Program-made: the position numbers and the translations under genes
NCBI GenBank assembly: GCA_037101405.1
Contig: AP017964.1
Coordinates: 186,001-250,000, forward strand
DNA length: 64,000 bases
Direction: 5' to 3'
Source: Candidatus Megaera polyxenophila
GTDB lineage: Bacteria > Pseudomonadota > Alphaproteobacteria > Rickettsiales > Rickettsiaceae
The notes under the pieces: model-generated
Databases searched by the model: none
Seen by the model: the letters and a program-made list of their open reading frames with translations, nothing else
Told to the model about the DNA's origin: nothing
Shown here: positions 1-10,573 of the stretch, piece by piece
Numbering within the stretch: position 1 is the stretch's first letter
How the letters are laid out: each line of letters starts with the position of its first letter

Positions 1-556
1 CATCAGCATCGCCATACTTGATCATCCTTGAGGCATCGCCAATTGCATGAGCACCAGTGGAACACGCAGTAGCAACAGCACTATTTGGTCCGGCAAAACC
101 GTATTTGATTGATACGTGACCGGAAAGTAAGTTTACTAACGAGGCAGGAATAAAATAAGGACTCACTTTTCCCCTCGCTGAATTGTGAAATTCAACAGAA
201 GTTTTTTCAATAGTACTAAGGCCTCCTATGCCAGAACCAATTATTACTCCTGTCCTATCCTTGTCATAATCTGTTTGCGGTAGAATATTGGAATCCTCCA
301 CAGCTTCTATTGCAGCTGCTATTCCAAAATGAATAAACCTATCCATTTTCCTTACATCGCCTGGATTGATATAATCCTCAGCATTAAACTCAGGAATTTC
401 TGAAGCAATTTTACAGGGTAGTTTTTCAGTATCAAAAGTCGTAATCTTTTTTACCCCGCTCTCCCCTGCTAGAATTCTAGACCAGCTCTTAGGAACACTC
501 ATAGCTAAGGAAGTTATCATTCCAACGCCAGTTATCACTACTCTTTTAGTAGACAT
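1..556 (-). CDS. fabF: Beta-ketoacyl-ACP synthase II, 3' end outside window
   Basis: This enzyme elongates acyl-ACP by condensing it with malonyl-ACP in type II fatty-acid synthesis in the cytoplasm. The reading frame opens at an ATG at 556 (MSTKRVVITGVGMITSL) and stays open for 185 codons to the window edge. The N-terminal thiolase-like fold is recognisable, and the active-site cysteine lies in TACSTGAHAIGDA near residue 170. The two catalytic histidines would lie beyond the edge. It is the last gene of an acpP-fabF pair on the minus strand, in the order recA, fabG, acpP, fabF seen in Rickettsia. FabB is a less likely alternative because the N-terminal motif and the acpP neighbour favour FabF. 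Confidence 0.93.
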   Translation of the reverse strand, partial: MSTKRVVITGVGMITSLAMSVPKSWSRILAGESGVKKITTFDTEKLPCKIASEIPEFNAEDYINPGDVRKMDRFIHFGIAAAIEAVEDSNILPQTDYDKDRTGVIIGSGIGGLSTIEKTSVEFHNSARGKVSPYFIPASLVNLLSGHVSIKYGFAGPNSAVATACSTGAHAIGDASRMIKYGDAD

Positions 557-716
557 ATTAATATCGTTTATTTTTTTTCAAATCACATTTACATCCATAA
601 GCAAGATATTCCTAAATATATAATCTAAAATATCTTGCGATTATTTAAACGAAAACTGCGACTAGTTCATAACGTTTTTAAACTTTAATACAAAGCTTAT
701 AAAAAAGCTTTAATCT

Positions 717-959
717 TTAGGCATTTATATGTGTTTCAACATACTTTACCGCATCTGCTACGGTGGTAATTTTACTTGCCTTATCGTCTGGTATATCGCA
801 TTCAAAAGCAGCTTCTATTGCCATCATTAGCTCAACTAAATCCAAGCTATCTGCTCCGAGATCGTCAACAAACTTTGAATCTGGAGAAATAGTGCTTTCA
901 TCTATCCTAAGAGTCTCAGCAACAGTTTTAATTATCTTCTGTTCGATATTATCACTCAT
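717..959 (-). CDS. acpP: Acyl carrier protein
   Basis: This small acidic protein carries growing acyl chains on a 4'-phosphopantetheine arm. The arm attaches to the serine of the GADSLDLVEL motif near residue 38. The protein has 80 residues, the normal ACP length, and the usual helices. The start is set at the ATG at 959 because GAGG sits 7 bases upstream; an in-frame TTG two codons earlier would overlap that ribosome-binding site. It lies between fabG and fabF, on the same strand as both. Confidence 0.95.
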   Translation of the reverse strand: MSDNIEQKIIKTVAETLRIDESTISPDSKFVDDLGADSLDLVELMMAIEAAFECDIPDDKASKITTVADAVKYVETHINA

Positions 960-1146
960 AAACAAACCTCATTATCGTTTTCATAATTTGTTATTCTGCG
1001 TTAAGGCAAAATCCTAGTTTCAATCTTTTAGCACAAAAAAAATCTTTTTGCTAGAATAAAAATAAATTTATGCTGGTCAATTATTAGTTGTTTTAAAATT
1101 CTCCAAAGATATTAAATCATTCTAGATTCTTACGATTCTTCTATAT

Positions 1147-1875
1147 TTAAACCATAAGCATACCACCATTAACATGAATAGTTTGACCAGTAATATAGGA
1201 AGATTCCGGACTCGCTAAGAAAGCAACAACATTGGCAACATCATCAGGAGTTCCAAGAACCTTTGCTGGTATTTTTTGGGTAATTATCTCTTTCTGAGCG
1301 TCAGTTAAAGCGTCCGTCATATTTGAGGTAATAAAACCAGGGGCAACAGCATTAACAGTAATACCTCTACTTGCAACTTCATAAGCCAGAGATTTTGTCA
1401 TACCTATTAATCCGGCTTTAGATGCACAATAATTGGCCTGACCTGGATTACCCGCAACACCGACAACAGAAGAAATGTTTATGATTCTACCATATCTACT
1501 TCTCATCATTTTTTTTATTGCTTCTCGATTTAAAACAAAATTAGTTTTTAAGTTAACATCAATTACCGCTCCGAAATCTTCTTCTGTCATTCTTATCGCC
1601 AAATTGTCACGATTTATACCGGCATTACAAACCAGAATGTCAAGTTTGTCTATATCAGTTATTAGCTGTTCTGCTGCCTTAACATCTGATAAATCACAAA
1701 TCTTTATAGCATAATTATTTTCTAGTTCCTTACCTAGTTCTACTAGTTTCCCCTCGTTACTGCCGCTGATAAACACATAAGCACCAAGACCGTGTAATTT
1801 TTTTGTTATTGCTCTACCAATACTACCGCTAGCTCCGGTAATAAAAGCTGTCTTTCCATTTAAATTTGTCATCAT
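1147..1875 (-). CDS. fabG: 3-oxoacyl-ACP reductase
   Basis: FabG is an NADPH-dependent short-chain dehydrogenase that reduces 3-oxoacyl-ACP to 3-hydroxyacyl-ACP in the fatty-acid elongation cycle. The 242-residue protein shows the Rossmann glycine motif TGASGSIG near residue 14, the CNAG motif, the catalytic serine in INISSVVG and the YCASKAG Tyr-Lys pair, and it ends with the usual GQTIHVNGGMLMV. Two ATGs are adjacent (1875 and 1872); the second is better spaced from the AGGTGAG Shine-Dalgarno and may be the true start. It begins 22 bases after recA, so the two are probably cotranscribed. Confidence 0.95.
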   Translation of the reverse strand: MMTNLNGKTAFITGASGSIGRAITKKLHGLGAYVFISGSNEGKLVELGKELENNYAIKICDLSDVKAAEQLITDIDKLDILVCNAGINRDNLAIRMTEEDFGAVIDVNLKTNFVLNREAIKKMMRSRYGRIINISSVVGVAGNPGQANYCASKAGLIGMTKSLAYEVASRGITVNAVAPGFITSNMTDALTDAQKEIITQKIPAKVLGTPDDVANVVAFLASPESSYITGQTIHVNGGMLMV

Positions 1876-1897
1876 CTCACCTAATTAATATTCCTGA

Positions 1898-2929
1898 TTA
1901 TTCGTCATTACCATTTACCATATCCTCTGCCAAAACAAAATTTGCCGGAGAACTAAGTAATTGAGTTTTTATTTTTTCTGATAACTCCTCAGCAACTGCT
2001 GGATTGTCTTTCATATATTGTTTAGCATTTTCCCTCCCCTGCCCTATTCTTACATCACCGTAAGAAAACCAAGAGCCTGATTTTTCAATAAAATCGTATT
2101 TTACTCCAATATCAATAATTTCTCCTTCTCTTGAAATACCAGATCCGTACATAATGTCAAAGTCTATAGTTCTAAACGGTGGTGCTACCTTATTCTTAAC
2201 CACTTTCACTCTTGTTTGGTTACCGACAACTTCTTCTTTATCCTTAATTGACCCAATACGTCTAATATCCATTCTAATCGAAGCATAAAACTTAAGAGCA
2301 TTACCTCCAGTGGTAGTTTCAGGACTACCAAACATTACACCTATTTTCATCCTGATTTGATTGATAAAAATCACTACACAATTCGTTCTGGATATAGAAG
2401 CTGTTAATTTCCTCAGAGCTTGGCTCATGAGCCTTGCTTGCAGACCCATATGGGAATCCCCCATTTCACCGTCAATTTCCGCTTTCGGAACAAGTGCTGC
2501 TACACTATCTATAACTACCAAATCAACAGCACCGGAACGAACCAAAGTATCAGTAATTTCTAAAGCCTGCTCACCAGTATCTGGCTGAGAAATAATTAAT
2601 TCATCGGTATTTACCCCCACTTTTTTGGCATAAACTGGATCAAGAGCATGTTCAGCGTCAATAAATGCACAAGTTCCGCCTTTTTTTTGGGCTTCTGCGA
2701 TTATATGCAGCGTTAAAGTAGTTTTTCCTGAGCTTTCAGGACCAAAAATCTCTATAATCCTTCCCTTCGGTATACCGCCAATACCTAGCGCTACATCCAG
2801 TCCTAAAGACCCTGTTGGGATAGCTTCAATATTCATTTCCTGGCGTTGGCCTAATTTCATTACCGAACCTTTGCCATAATTTTTTTCTATTTGGCTAAGC
2901 GCAGCTGCAAGTGCTCTTTCTTTATCCAT
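1898..2929 (-). CDS. recA: Recombinase A
   Basis: RecA forms filaments on single-stranded DNA and drives homologous pairing and strand exchange. The 343-residue protein has the normal length. The Walker A motif GPESSGKTT is at about residues 63-71. The Walker B stretch ([15 protein letters not shown]) and the DNA-binding loops ([15 protein letters not shown] and [12 protein letters not shown]) are intact. The acidic C-terminus is present. It lies just upstream of fabG. Upstream on the same strand is a structured RNA with its own promoter and terminator, so recA probably has a separate promoter between 2930 and 3110. Confidence 0.98.
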   Translation of the reverse strand: MDKERALAAALSQIEKNYGKGSVMKLGQRQEMNIEAIPTGSLGLDVALGIGGIPKGRIIEIFGPESSGKTTLTLHIIAEAQKKGGTCAFIDAEHALDPVYAKKVGVNTDELIISQPDTGEQALEITDTLVRSGAVDLVVIDSVAALVPKAEIDGEMGDSHMGLQARLMSQALRKLTASISRTNCVVIFINQIRMKIGVMFGSPETTTGGNALKFYASIRMDIRRIGSIKDKEEVVGNQTRVKVVKNKVAPPFRTIDFDIMYGSGISREGEIIDIGVKYDFIEKSGSWFSYGDVRIGQGRENAKQYMKDNPAVAEELSEKIKTQLLSSPANFVLAEDMVNGNDE

Positions 2930-3109
2930 AACGATCTCAATTTAAGTATTACTTTTAAACTTATATGATGATAGATAAATAAAATCCAGTAAAATCTTGA
3001 AAAACGTACAAGTTGATTTATTGTATTAATAGTGCAAGTTGTAAAGACAAACTGTAAGGTTTTTTAAAAATAATTTCTTTAAAAAACTAAAAATAAACTG
3101 ATACTTGTT

Positions 3110-3281
3110 AAAAAAGAAGTGATGACCCCCCTCTGTTAATACTCTTACTTGGGAAAGATCGGATGTTTTCAGGGAATCACCACTAATAACCCTTACATTG
3201 ACATATGCCAATGTAGTTCAAGAAGAAAGGTAACACCCTTCTTAACCTTAGGGTAGATACAAACCAGCTATTTGTACCTAT
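3110..3281 (-). ncRNA. Candidate stand-alone structured small RNA upstream of recA
   Basis: About 170 bases on the minus strand carry all the parts of an independent small RNA. A consensus promoter lies just upstream (3287-3315). Three hairpins follow: ATAGGTACAAA paired with TTTGTATCTAC at the 5' end, AAGAAGGG with CCTTTCTT, and ACATTG with CAATGT. A terminal stem then pairs GTGGTGATTCCCT with AGGGGGGTCATCAC over 13 positions (several G-U), directly followed by TTCTTTTTT. No convincing protein is encoded. The size resembles 6S RNA, but the two ends do not pair as 6S requires, and no SRP, RNase P or tmRNA signature is visible. The identity is unknown; transcription is inferred. Confidence 0.45.
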
Positions 3282-3286
3282 GGTTG

Positions 3287-3315
3287 ATTATAATAACTCA
3301 AAAACAGCTTGTCCA
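3287..3315 (-). promoter_or_regulatory. Strong sigma-70 type promoter for the small RNA
   Basis: On the minus strand TGGACA (3310-3315) and TATAAT (3287-3292) are separated by exactly 17 bases. That is five of six matches to the -35 consensus and a perfect -10. It would start transcription near 3279-3281, at the foot of the first hairpin of the small RNA. The + strand of the same stretch contains TTGTCCACA, one mismatch from a DnaA box, which may be chance. Confidence 0.55.
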
Positions 3316-3489
3316 CAAAAATTTTCATAATTTATAAAAATTCTTCCTAATCGTCTAAATAAGCTAGCGGAGATGATTTAAAATAGATGATAAAATAATT
3401 GGCTTACTCTAACGAAGTATAATCGATATTGATTAAGTAACTTCTTACACTATAATCAAATAAAAATAGATTCAGAATTCTAAGCAGCG

Positions 3490-6400
3490 ATGATCCAGCC
3501 TCACGATAAATTCATCCACTTTCGTACACAAAGTTCTTATTCAATGCTCGAAAGTACAATAAAAGTTAAAGATCTTGTAGCTCTTACAAAGAAACACGGG
3601 ATGAGTGCTGTTTGTTTATCGGATCGAGGTAATTTATTTGCGTCATTAGAGTTTTCCCTAGAAGCAAGTAAATCTGGTATACAACCTATATGCGGTGTCA
3701 TTTTAAACATTTCTTTTAATAATAGAATCTCTCAGCAAGACTTTGCTGAGATCCTTGTAATCGCAAAGGATCAGATAGGTTATAAGAATTTGCTAAGATT
3801 AGTAAGCTATAGTTTTATTAAAAACGATCGCAAAATTTGTAACCATATAAGCCTTAATGACTTAAAAAAATATAATGAAGGTCTGATAGTTTTATCATCT
3901 TATACTAAAGGTATAGTCGGAAAGTTATTGTTAGACGGAAATTATGATACAGCCACCGAAGAAGCTAGAAAATTAGTTTCGATTTTCGGTAATAGATTCT
4001 ATTTCGAGATAATGCGGCATAATTTAGCTGATAAAAAACAAATAGAAGCGCCCTACCTTAAAATAGCAAATGAGCTTTCAATTCCTTTAATCGCAACAAA
4101 TCAGGTCTTATTCAGCGATATAAAAATGCACGAGGCACATGATACGTTATTATGTATTTCTCAAGGAGTTGTAAAAGATGAACAAAACAGGAAAAGAGTA
4201 AGTAATCAGTGTTATTTCAAAAGCGCTGAGGAAATGATCGATCTATTTTCTGATTTACCAGAGGCAATCGAAAATAGCATAAATTTAGCTCAAAGAATTT
4301 ATGTAATGGCAGAAGCTAAGAATCCGGCTTTGCCAAATTTTACTGACGGTAGTATTTCTGAGGAAGATCTTATTAGGCAAGAATCAAAAAAAGGGCTGCA
4401 GCAAAAACTAGACGTTAAGTTTGCTTTAGACAATATTTCCAAAGAGCAAGAAGCTATAATTCGCAGCGAATATTTTACCCGACTTGAATATGAGCTGGAT
4501 ATTATTTGTAAAATGAACTTCCAAGGATATTTTTTGATAGTTTCCGATTTTATCAGGTGGAGTAAGGAAAATGAGATTGCAGTAGGTCCCGGTCGGGGAT
4601 CTGGAGCTGGTTCTATTGTAGCATGGTGTTTACAGATTACCGATCTTGACCCTATAAAATTCGGTTTGCTTTTTGAGCGTTTTTTAAATCCTGAGCGAGT
4701 TTCAATGCCTGATTTTGATATAGATTTCTGCCAGGAGCGACGGGAAGAAGTAATATCTTATGTTAGGAATAAATATGGGAAAGGAAGAGTAGGACAGATC
4801 ATTACATTCGGTAAGTTGCAAGCAAAAGCCGTAATCAAGGATGTTTCGCGCGTTTTAGGACTTAGTTATAATGCTGCAGATTATTTAACCGAACTTGTGC
4901 CTTTTAATGCTGTAAATCCTGTTACCTTAAGACAAGCTATCGATGAAGTTCCAGAACTTGGGGAAGCAGCAGCAGGTCGGGGTCTGTATAATCTAAACGG
5001 GGATAACGAGCTAATCAAACAGGTTCTAGATACCGCTCTTGTTCTAGAAGGTCTGCATCGACATTCTTCAACTCATGCCGCCGGTATCGTGATTGCGAAT
5101 GAAGATATGATAAAGAACGTACCATTGTATAAAGATAACAATTCTGACATGTTAATAGTGCAATATTCCATGAAATATTGTGAATTAGCCGGTCTTATTA
5201 AATTTGACTTTTTGGGCCTACAGACACTTACTGTCATTACAAAATGCCTTGAGTTGCTTAAACAACAAGGAATTAATATTGAACTAGAAAAAATCCCATT
5301 AGATGATAAAAAAACTTTTGATATGCTTTCAAAAGGGATAGGAAGTGGTGTCTTCCAGTTTGAAAGTATCGGCATGAAAAATACTCTTAGAAAACTTCAG
5401 CCAGATAACATCGATGATATTATTGCCCTTGGCGCTCTTTACCGTCCAGGCCCTATGGATAATATTCCGGCATTTATAGCCTGTAAATACGGTAAACAAG
5501 AGGCTGATTATTTGCATCCATTACTTATGCCGATTCTGAAATCCACTTATGGAGTTATTATTTATCAGGAACAGGTATTGGAAATAGCTCGTAAATTATC
5601 TGGATACAGCCTTGGTTCTGCTGATTTGCTAAGACGTGCTATGGGTAAGAAAGTAAAAAGCGAAATGGATGCGCAAGAAGAGATTTTTGTCAGTGGGGCA
5701 ATAAAAAATAACATTCCTGCTGATCAAGCGAGATCAATATTCGAAAAAGTAGCAAAATTTGCAGGTTACGGATTTAACAAAGCGCACGCTTCGGCTTACG
5801 GCGTTATTTCCTATCAAACAGCTTTTTTAAAGGCCAATTTCCCTGCCGAATTTTTGGTAGCGGCAATGAATCTGGATATTGATAACAGCGATAAAATCAA
5901 TATCTTTCTACAAGAGGCAAAAATTTTCGGTATTAAAATTATTGTCCCCTCAATTAATGAATCTAATGGCTATTTTAGAATTAGAAAAAATGAAGATGCT
6001 TCTAAATCAATTATATTTTCTTTCGGAGCTATTAAAAGCGTTACTGCTAATTTTGGCCACGAAATGGAAAAGATAAGAGAAAAAGGCGGAAAATTTAAAA
6101 GTATAATTGATTTTATTGAAAGAACTCCTCCCAAGCTAATTAATCGTAAATTACTGGAAAATATTATTAAAGCTGGATGTTTTGATTCTCTTCATTCCAA
6201 TAGGCATACTCTGCTTATGAGTGTACAAAAATTAATGGCATATAGCCTTTCGTACCATACTGAAAAAAAATCCAGTCAATTTAGTTTAATACAAGTTAAT
6301 CAAGTAAGCGAAGATATTTTAATTAATAATACAGAGGAGCTTACCGAAGAAGAACTAGCTTACCATGAATTTGAAGTAATGGGACTTTTCTTGGATAAAC

Positions 6401-6957
6401 ACCCATTATCAAGACATACTTCAATATTTGAAACATGCGGAATAAAAAATTCAGTTTATATCAAAAACGACCTAAAAGAAGGCTCTTACCTAGTAAAACT
6501 TGCCGGAGTTATAATTAAAAAGGACTCTAGGATGTCCCAACGTGGGCGATTTGTAACTATAATGCTCTCTGACCCTCAAGGTATAATAGAAGTTACCATA
6601 TATAACGAAGAAATTATGCGAGATTACGCGCACTTAATGAATTTACGAGAATCCGTAATAGTTACGTGTGATGTGTTTATTGATAAAGGAGGAGCAAAAA
6701 TTACTGCTAGAAGCTTCTCCTCCATAGAAGATATTATGAAAAATATAACATATGATCTCAAATTATATCCTAAAAATAGGAGCGAACTGACAAAATTGAT
6801 AAATATTTTAAGTAAAAAAAGCAATTCCGAAAAAGCAAGCAGCCTAATATCAATTTTTTATCCTACCGAAAATGGCTTTTTGGCAAAAATTTCCTTACCC
6901 CAAAAGCTCTATCTTGATAGCAACGATATCTCACAATTAGACCCCTTCAAATTTTAG
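3490..6957 (+). CDS. dnaE: DNA polymerase III alpha subunit
   Basis: DnaE is the replicative polymerase catalytic subunit. The 1155-residue protein starts with a PHP domain ([33 protein letters not shown]). The C-family polymerase core follows, with [10 protein letters not shown] near residue 365 and the catalytic aspartates in [15 protein letters not shown]. Then come the fingers ([17 protein letters not shown]), the helix-hairpin-helix region and a C-terminal OB domain with a divergent tail. Length and domain order match alphaproteobacterial DnaE1. It has no close neighbour on its strand. The ribosome-binding site is weak, and the ATG at 3490 was chosen because homologous DnaE proteins begin the same way. 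Confidence 0.97.
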   Translation: MIQPHDKFIHFRTQSSYSMLESTIKVKDLVALTKKHGMSAVCLSDRGNLFASLEFSLEASKSGIQPICGVILNISFNNRISQQDFAEILVIAKDQIGYKNLLRLVSYSFIKNDRKICNHISLNDLKKYNEGLIVLSSYTKGIVGKLLLDGNYDTATEEARKLVSIFGNRFYFEIMRHNLADKKQIEAPYLKIANELSIPLIATNQVLFSDIKMHEAHDTLLCISQGVVKDEQNRKRVSNQCYFKSAEEMIDLFSDLPEAIENSINLAQRIYVMAEAKNPALPNFTDGSISEEDLIRQESKKGLQQKLDVKFALDNISKEQEAIIRSEYFTRLEYELDIICKMNFQGYFLIVSDFIRWSKENEIAVGPGRGSGAGSIVAWCLQITDLDPIKFGLLFERFLNPERVSMPDFDIDFCQERREEVISYVRNKYGKGRVGQIITFGKLQAKAVIKDVSRVLGLSYNAADYLTELVPFNAVNPVTLRQAIDEVPELGEAAAGRGLYNLNGDNELIKQVLDTALVLEGLHRHSSTHAAGIVIANEDMIKNVPLYKDNNSDMLIVQYSMKYCELAGLIKFDFLGLQTLTVITKCLELLKQQGINIELEKIPLDDKKTFDMLSKGIGSGVFQFESIGMKNTLRKLQPDNIDDIIALGALYRPGPMDNIPAFIACKYGKQEADYLHPLLMPILKSTYGVIIYQEQVLEIARKLSGYSLGSADLLRRAMGKKVKSEMDAQEEIFVSGAIKNNIPADQARSIFEKVAKFAGYGFNKAHASAYGVISYQTAFLKANFPAEFLVAAMNLDIDNSDKINIFLQEAKIFGIKIIVPSINESNGYFRIRKNEDASKSIIFSFGAIKSVTANFGHEMEKIREKGGKFKSIIDFIERTPPKLINRKLLENIIKAGCFDSLHSNRHTLLMSVQKLMAYSLSYHTEKKSSQFSLIQVNQVSEDILINNTEELTEEELAYHEFEVMGLFLDKHPLSRHTSIFETCGIKNSVYIKNDLKEGSYLVKLAGVIIKKDSRMSQRGRFVTIMLSDPQGIIEVTIYNEEIMRDYAHLMNLRESVIVTCDVFIDKGGAKITARSFSSIEDIMKNITYDLKLYPKNRSELTKLINILSKKSNSEKASSLISIFYPTENGFLAKISLPQKLYLDSNDISQLDPFKF

Positions 6958-7125
6958 TATTTATACAGCTATAAGTTATTTTAGGAGTAATAAGTTAAAT
7001 CAAAGATTTAACTTGACCTTTAAAAGTATTTTTATAATAATCCCCCAGAAGTTATACAACTTAAAGTTAAGATTTTTGATGTTTTTAGCATTTAAGATTA
7101 AAATAACAGCATACCGGAGAATTTT

Positions 7126-8379
7126 ATGAAACGTGCTTTTTTGCAATTGTTCGAACACAAATCAAGAAATAAGAAACCAGAAGTTACAATAAATCAGGAT
7201 ACTGTCAAAGCTTTAGAGAAAATGATTAGTATTTTGTCTAAGTCACATGATCCTAAATTAACAGGACAAAAGGAAAAAATTACGTTGGCAAAGGAAAAGG
7301 CAGAAAAAATAATATCAAGAAAACAACAAAAGAAAAAAGATATAGAACATCTTATTGGCAAAATAAGTCAAAAAAAAATTTTAATCAAAGACTTTAGTAA
7401 TATTGAAGATTTGAATAACAAAAACACAAAAGAAAGATATAAAAACCTAAAAAATGAAATATCTTCCTTAGAAATAGAACTCCACAAATTAACAACCCCA
7501 GAACCATTAAACCCAGTTGAAATGGTTGATGTATTGGGTTCTTTACCGGAGTATTCAACATTAGAGATAGAACCAGATTGGCTTAACGTAATCGATAGCT
7601 TATCGGTAAAAATGCCTACAACAAACTTAATTTACATTTCAGATAATTTTGTAGATAAAATTTTTATAAACTACATAAAAAAGGAAATAGTTTTACGAAA
7701 AAGTTTCTTAAAAGAATCAACACAAAATTTATCAATAGTTACAAAGCTACCCGATAAAGCAGGTGATCTGGATAACATTTTAGGTGTAGTAAAAAACTTA
7801 CAGGAAAATTCCAAAAGTGTTTTTACTTGGGATCAAGAATTGTACAGAAGTCAAATAGATGCACTTGCAGAACCTTTGCAATTACTACTTAAAATAAGAG
7901 GAAAACTTAAGATTTGGTTAGACGTTGATAAATTTGTACGACAGCACAAAATCACAGACGGATCTCTCGTAAAGATGATTAAGAAAGCAAAATTGCCTGC
8001 TGATGGCAGTGGTATATTCGGCTTCCTGGGAGGGCAAGAAGTAAATGATTTAGCTAAATTATTAGATAAGGTAGAACCTTTAACCAAAAATTATTGGTTA
8101 TTTTATAACACCTTTGTTAACAAAGGTGATAAGGATTTTTTACTTTCGCAGTTAAAAGTATACAAAGAAAGTCTAGTTCAACAAATAAAAGTTGGTTTCG
8201 GACGTTTTATAAAAGACACGAACTTGGATAAACAGGCATTATCCAGTGACGGCAGCAATACAATAATAAAAATTGGAAAAAAGTCTTTTCAAAACTCACA
8301 ACCAAAAAACTTAAGTGAAATTATTGGCTTATTTTTTGATAAACAAGTAAGCTTAAATTGTATTAGACTATTTTGGTGA
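7126..8379 (+). CDS. N-terminal part of a split large protein of unknown function
   Basis: The 417-residue product belongs to no family I recognise. Residues 1-120 are lysine- and glutamate-rich and probably coiled coil; the rest is helical and soluble, without a signal peptide. The ATG at 7126 has a good upstream CCGGAGA. The frame stops at 8379, but the +1 frame is open from 8357 and runs without a stop through the intervening 260 bases into the next gene. The two were therefore probably one protein of about 1,150 residues, broken by one extra base between about 8357 and 8376. Read together with its ankyrin-like second half, it is a candidate host-interaction protein. Confidence 0.6.
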   Translation: MKRAFLQLFEHKSRNKKPEVTINQDTVKALEKMISILSKSHDPKLTGQKEKITLAKEKAEKIISRKQQKKKDIEHLIGKISQKKILIKDFSNIEDLNNKNTKERYKNLKNEISSLEIELHKLTTPEPLNPVEMVDVLGSLPEYSTLEIEPDWLNVIDSLSVKMPTTNLIYISDNFVDKIFINYIKKEIVLRKSFLKESTQNLSIVTKLPDKAGDLDNILGVVKNLQENSKSVFTWDQELYRSQIDALAEPLQLLLKIRGKLKIWLDVDKFVRQHKITDGSLVKMIKKAKLPADGSGIFGFLGGQEVNDLAKLLDKVEPLTKNYWLFYNTFVNKGDKDFLLSQLKVYKESLVQQIKVGFGRFIKDTNLDKQALSSDGSNTIIKIGKKSFQNSQPKNLSEIIGLFFDKQVSLNCIRLFW

Positions 8380-8641
8380 TAATACTGCTTTCAGATTAAA
8401 CAACCATTACCAAAAACAACTAGACTGTACGAATTTAGCGATAAAAATTTTATCTACCCGCACTTATAAAGATATACCTGTAGAGGAATCTGAAACAGTT
8501 AGTTTTTATCCTAACTGGCTAAAAGCTGACTTCTTTAGCCATGCTATTAATTTTTTAAATAATTATTTCCAACATGAAACAGATTCTCTCGGTAAAAACA
8601 AGATAATAAATATCATTCTAGGATATGTTATAGAGGAGACT

Positions 8642-10573
8642 ATGACGGATACCGAGTTATTATATTTAAGCGATTTAGCACACTATAACTTAGAAAAAAA
8701 GCTATTATTTTTACAATCAACAAAAAAGATTCTTAATTTTTGTGAGAGGCGCTTTAATGATGATCAGGTAGGAATTTTAAAAAAAAATTTACAATTTTTA
8801 GAACCAATTGAAATTGAGACTCATTGCAGTGAGTTTTTAAAAATTATAGACATAAAAAACATCCCCCTAACGATTATTCTAGAAACAATAGACTTAATTA
8901 TGGATACAGTTAAATTTTTCAGGTTCGAGAAGATACAAGAACTCAACAACTCTGATAAATCGGTAAAGAAAGAAATTAAAAAAATAGAAAGGCATCTCAG
9001 TGAACAAATCGGGCCAAAGATTAAATCTCTTGTAACAACTGCTTTCGATAGGGAAAATGAGTTATTAGATAACTTTAGCTATCTAATTGACTATGAAAAA
9101 CATAAAAAATCTTCTAAAAAGGCAAGCCCTTTTAAGCTGTTAAGTTTGTTAACTAACCTTTCTAAATATGCCAAATTTTGTCCAGAAAAATTACTTACTC
9201 AGAAAAACTTAAATAAAATAATTACACTAAATCAAGATAGCATAATCGAGGAAATTGAGGAAATTAATGATATTGAGTCATACGGCGGCCATGTGCGATT
9301 GTCTGATTTTTCTATGGTGTTTGATTATAGTACTAAAACTTCAGTGCTTTTTGAATTAGTTGGTTTAGGGGGCGTAACTAGAGAAATAATTGATAAATTT
9401 TTAGCAGAAAAAGTTGATATTAATGCAGAACATGACCGAGAAACTTTACTGAGTTTAATAACTTATCAACTTACCAAAGTGGGTAGAAAAACAGATTTTT
9501 CACCAATATCTAGAAAATATGCCGTTGATCCCGAAAAACAGGATCAACTAATTGATACTGCGTTATATCTAATACAAAAAAAAGCAGATATTAATTCAAT
9601 ATCACATAAAACAGGTTTTTTATCCCTACTTTTTAGCATAATACCAATTGAACAAAACCCATATATATATAAAAAATTATTATCTGACAAAGAGGTAATT
9701 TCTCAACTAGATTTGCAAGAGGTTGATCCTTGGGAAAGAAACCTGGCTCATTTATTTTGCAAGGATATAGGGGAGGTTTTTTGTAGTAGTACTGATCCGG
9801 AATCAGCTAAAATAGAGATTTGTACTATTTTAACAACAATAATAGCCTCAAAAAACACTTGTCACCTTAATAATCAAGATAGATTAGGCAATACACCATG
9901 GCATTATTTAGCTTCATCCATAACGACTGATTATGTAAACATCAAAACCGATCATTCTTTTTCACAACTTAAAAACCAGATTGGCCTAAGTATCAAGAAT
10001 GGAGACGGTGACACACCATTACATATAACTTTTACCCAAAAAGCCGATCCAGCTGCTTTCTATAAATTTGTTCTGACCGATATTTATCCTCCGGCAGAAT
10101 GGCTAAAGTGTCCAAGGTTAGGCTTAAAAATAAAAAATAATCAACACCAAACTGTTTTAGCTATGATAATTCATACAAACAGCAAGTTAGCTGCCTCAGC
10201 AATAAATACTTACATGGCAGTAGTTAATTATAAAATTGATTTAGATGATGGTTGTACATTTGAAACTATACGTAGCAAGGTCGATACATTTCTTAAGGGT
10301 ATTCCGCAAATCCCTGCTGATGAGATAGGACGAACCAAATACCTAGGAGAAAAGTATGATTCTACCATATACGACAGCCATTCTTCCTGCTCTTCACTGT
10401 CCTCTTCTTCCTCAAGTAGCATTCCGCATTATTTTCCTCCTTCTTTCTCTTATTACCCTCTAATTCAAGGAGATAGCGGAATAACAGAAAGAGGAAGGAC
10501 TGATACTGAATATGACTGCTATTCTAAATCATTACTGATGGGAGATAACAGTGATTTTACTTTGCATAGTTAA
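8642..10573 (+). CDS. Ankyrin-like protein with serine-rich tail, probable 3' half of split gene
   Basis: The 643-residue product contains degenerate ankyrin-type units in its second half, including NNQDRLGNTPWHYLAS, NGDGDTPLHITFT and NNQHQTVLAMIIH. The C-terminus has a low-complexity serine run (SSCSSLSSSSSSSIPHYF). Ankyrin proteins are common Rickettsiales effectors, so host interaction is inferred, not shown. The ATG at 8642 has a GAGGAG three bases upstream and could be used for initiation. The same frame is nevertheless open back to 8357 and encodes plausible protein there, so this is more likely the 3' half of the gene starting at 7126. Confidence 0.6.
   Translation: MTDTELLYLSDLAHYNLEKKLLFLQSTKKILNFCERRFNDDQVGILKKNLQFLEPIEIETHCSEFLKIIDIKNIPLTIILETIDLIMDTVKFFRFEKIQELNNSDKSVKKEIKKIERHLSEQIGPKIKSLVTTAFDRENELLDNFSYLIDYEKHKKSSKKASPFKLLSLLTNLSKYAKFCPEKLLTQKNLNKIITLNQDSIIEEIEEINDIESYGGHVRLSDFSMVFDYSTKTSVLFELVGLGGVTREIIDKFLAEKVDINAEHDRETLLSLITYQLTKVGRKTDFSPISRKYAVDPEKQDQLIDTALYLIQKKADINSISHKTGFLSLLFSIIPIEQNPYIYKKLLSDKEVISQLDLQEVDPWERNLAHLFCKDIGEVFCSSTDPESAKIEICTILTTIIASKNTCHLNNQDRLGNTPWHYLASSITTDYVNIKTDHSFSQLKNQIGLSIKNGDGDTPLHITFTQKADPAAFYKFVLTDIYPPAEWLKCPRLGLKIKNNQHQTVLAMIIHTNSKLAASAINTYMAVVNYKIDLDDGCTFETIRSKVDTFLKGIPQIPADEIGRTKYLGEKYDSTIYDSHSSCSSLSSSSSSSIPHYFPPSFSYYPLIQGDSGITERGRTDTEYDCYSKSLLMGDNSDFTLHS

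Noticed and set aside
3026..3211. 61-codon minus-strand frame upstream of recA
   Set aside because: It starts with TTG, lies inside the structured RNA and its terminator T run, and its second half is low-complexity Phe/Leu. Not a credible protein.
3110..3281. Identification of the small RNA as 6S RNA or tmRNA
   Set aside because: The size fits 6S, but the ends form separate hairpins instead of pairing with each other, and there is no tRNA-like T-arm or tag sequence for tmRNA.
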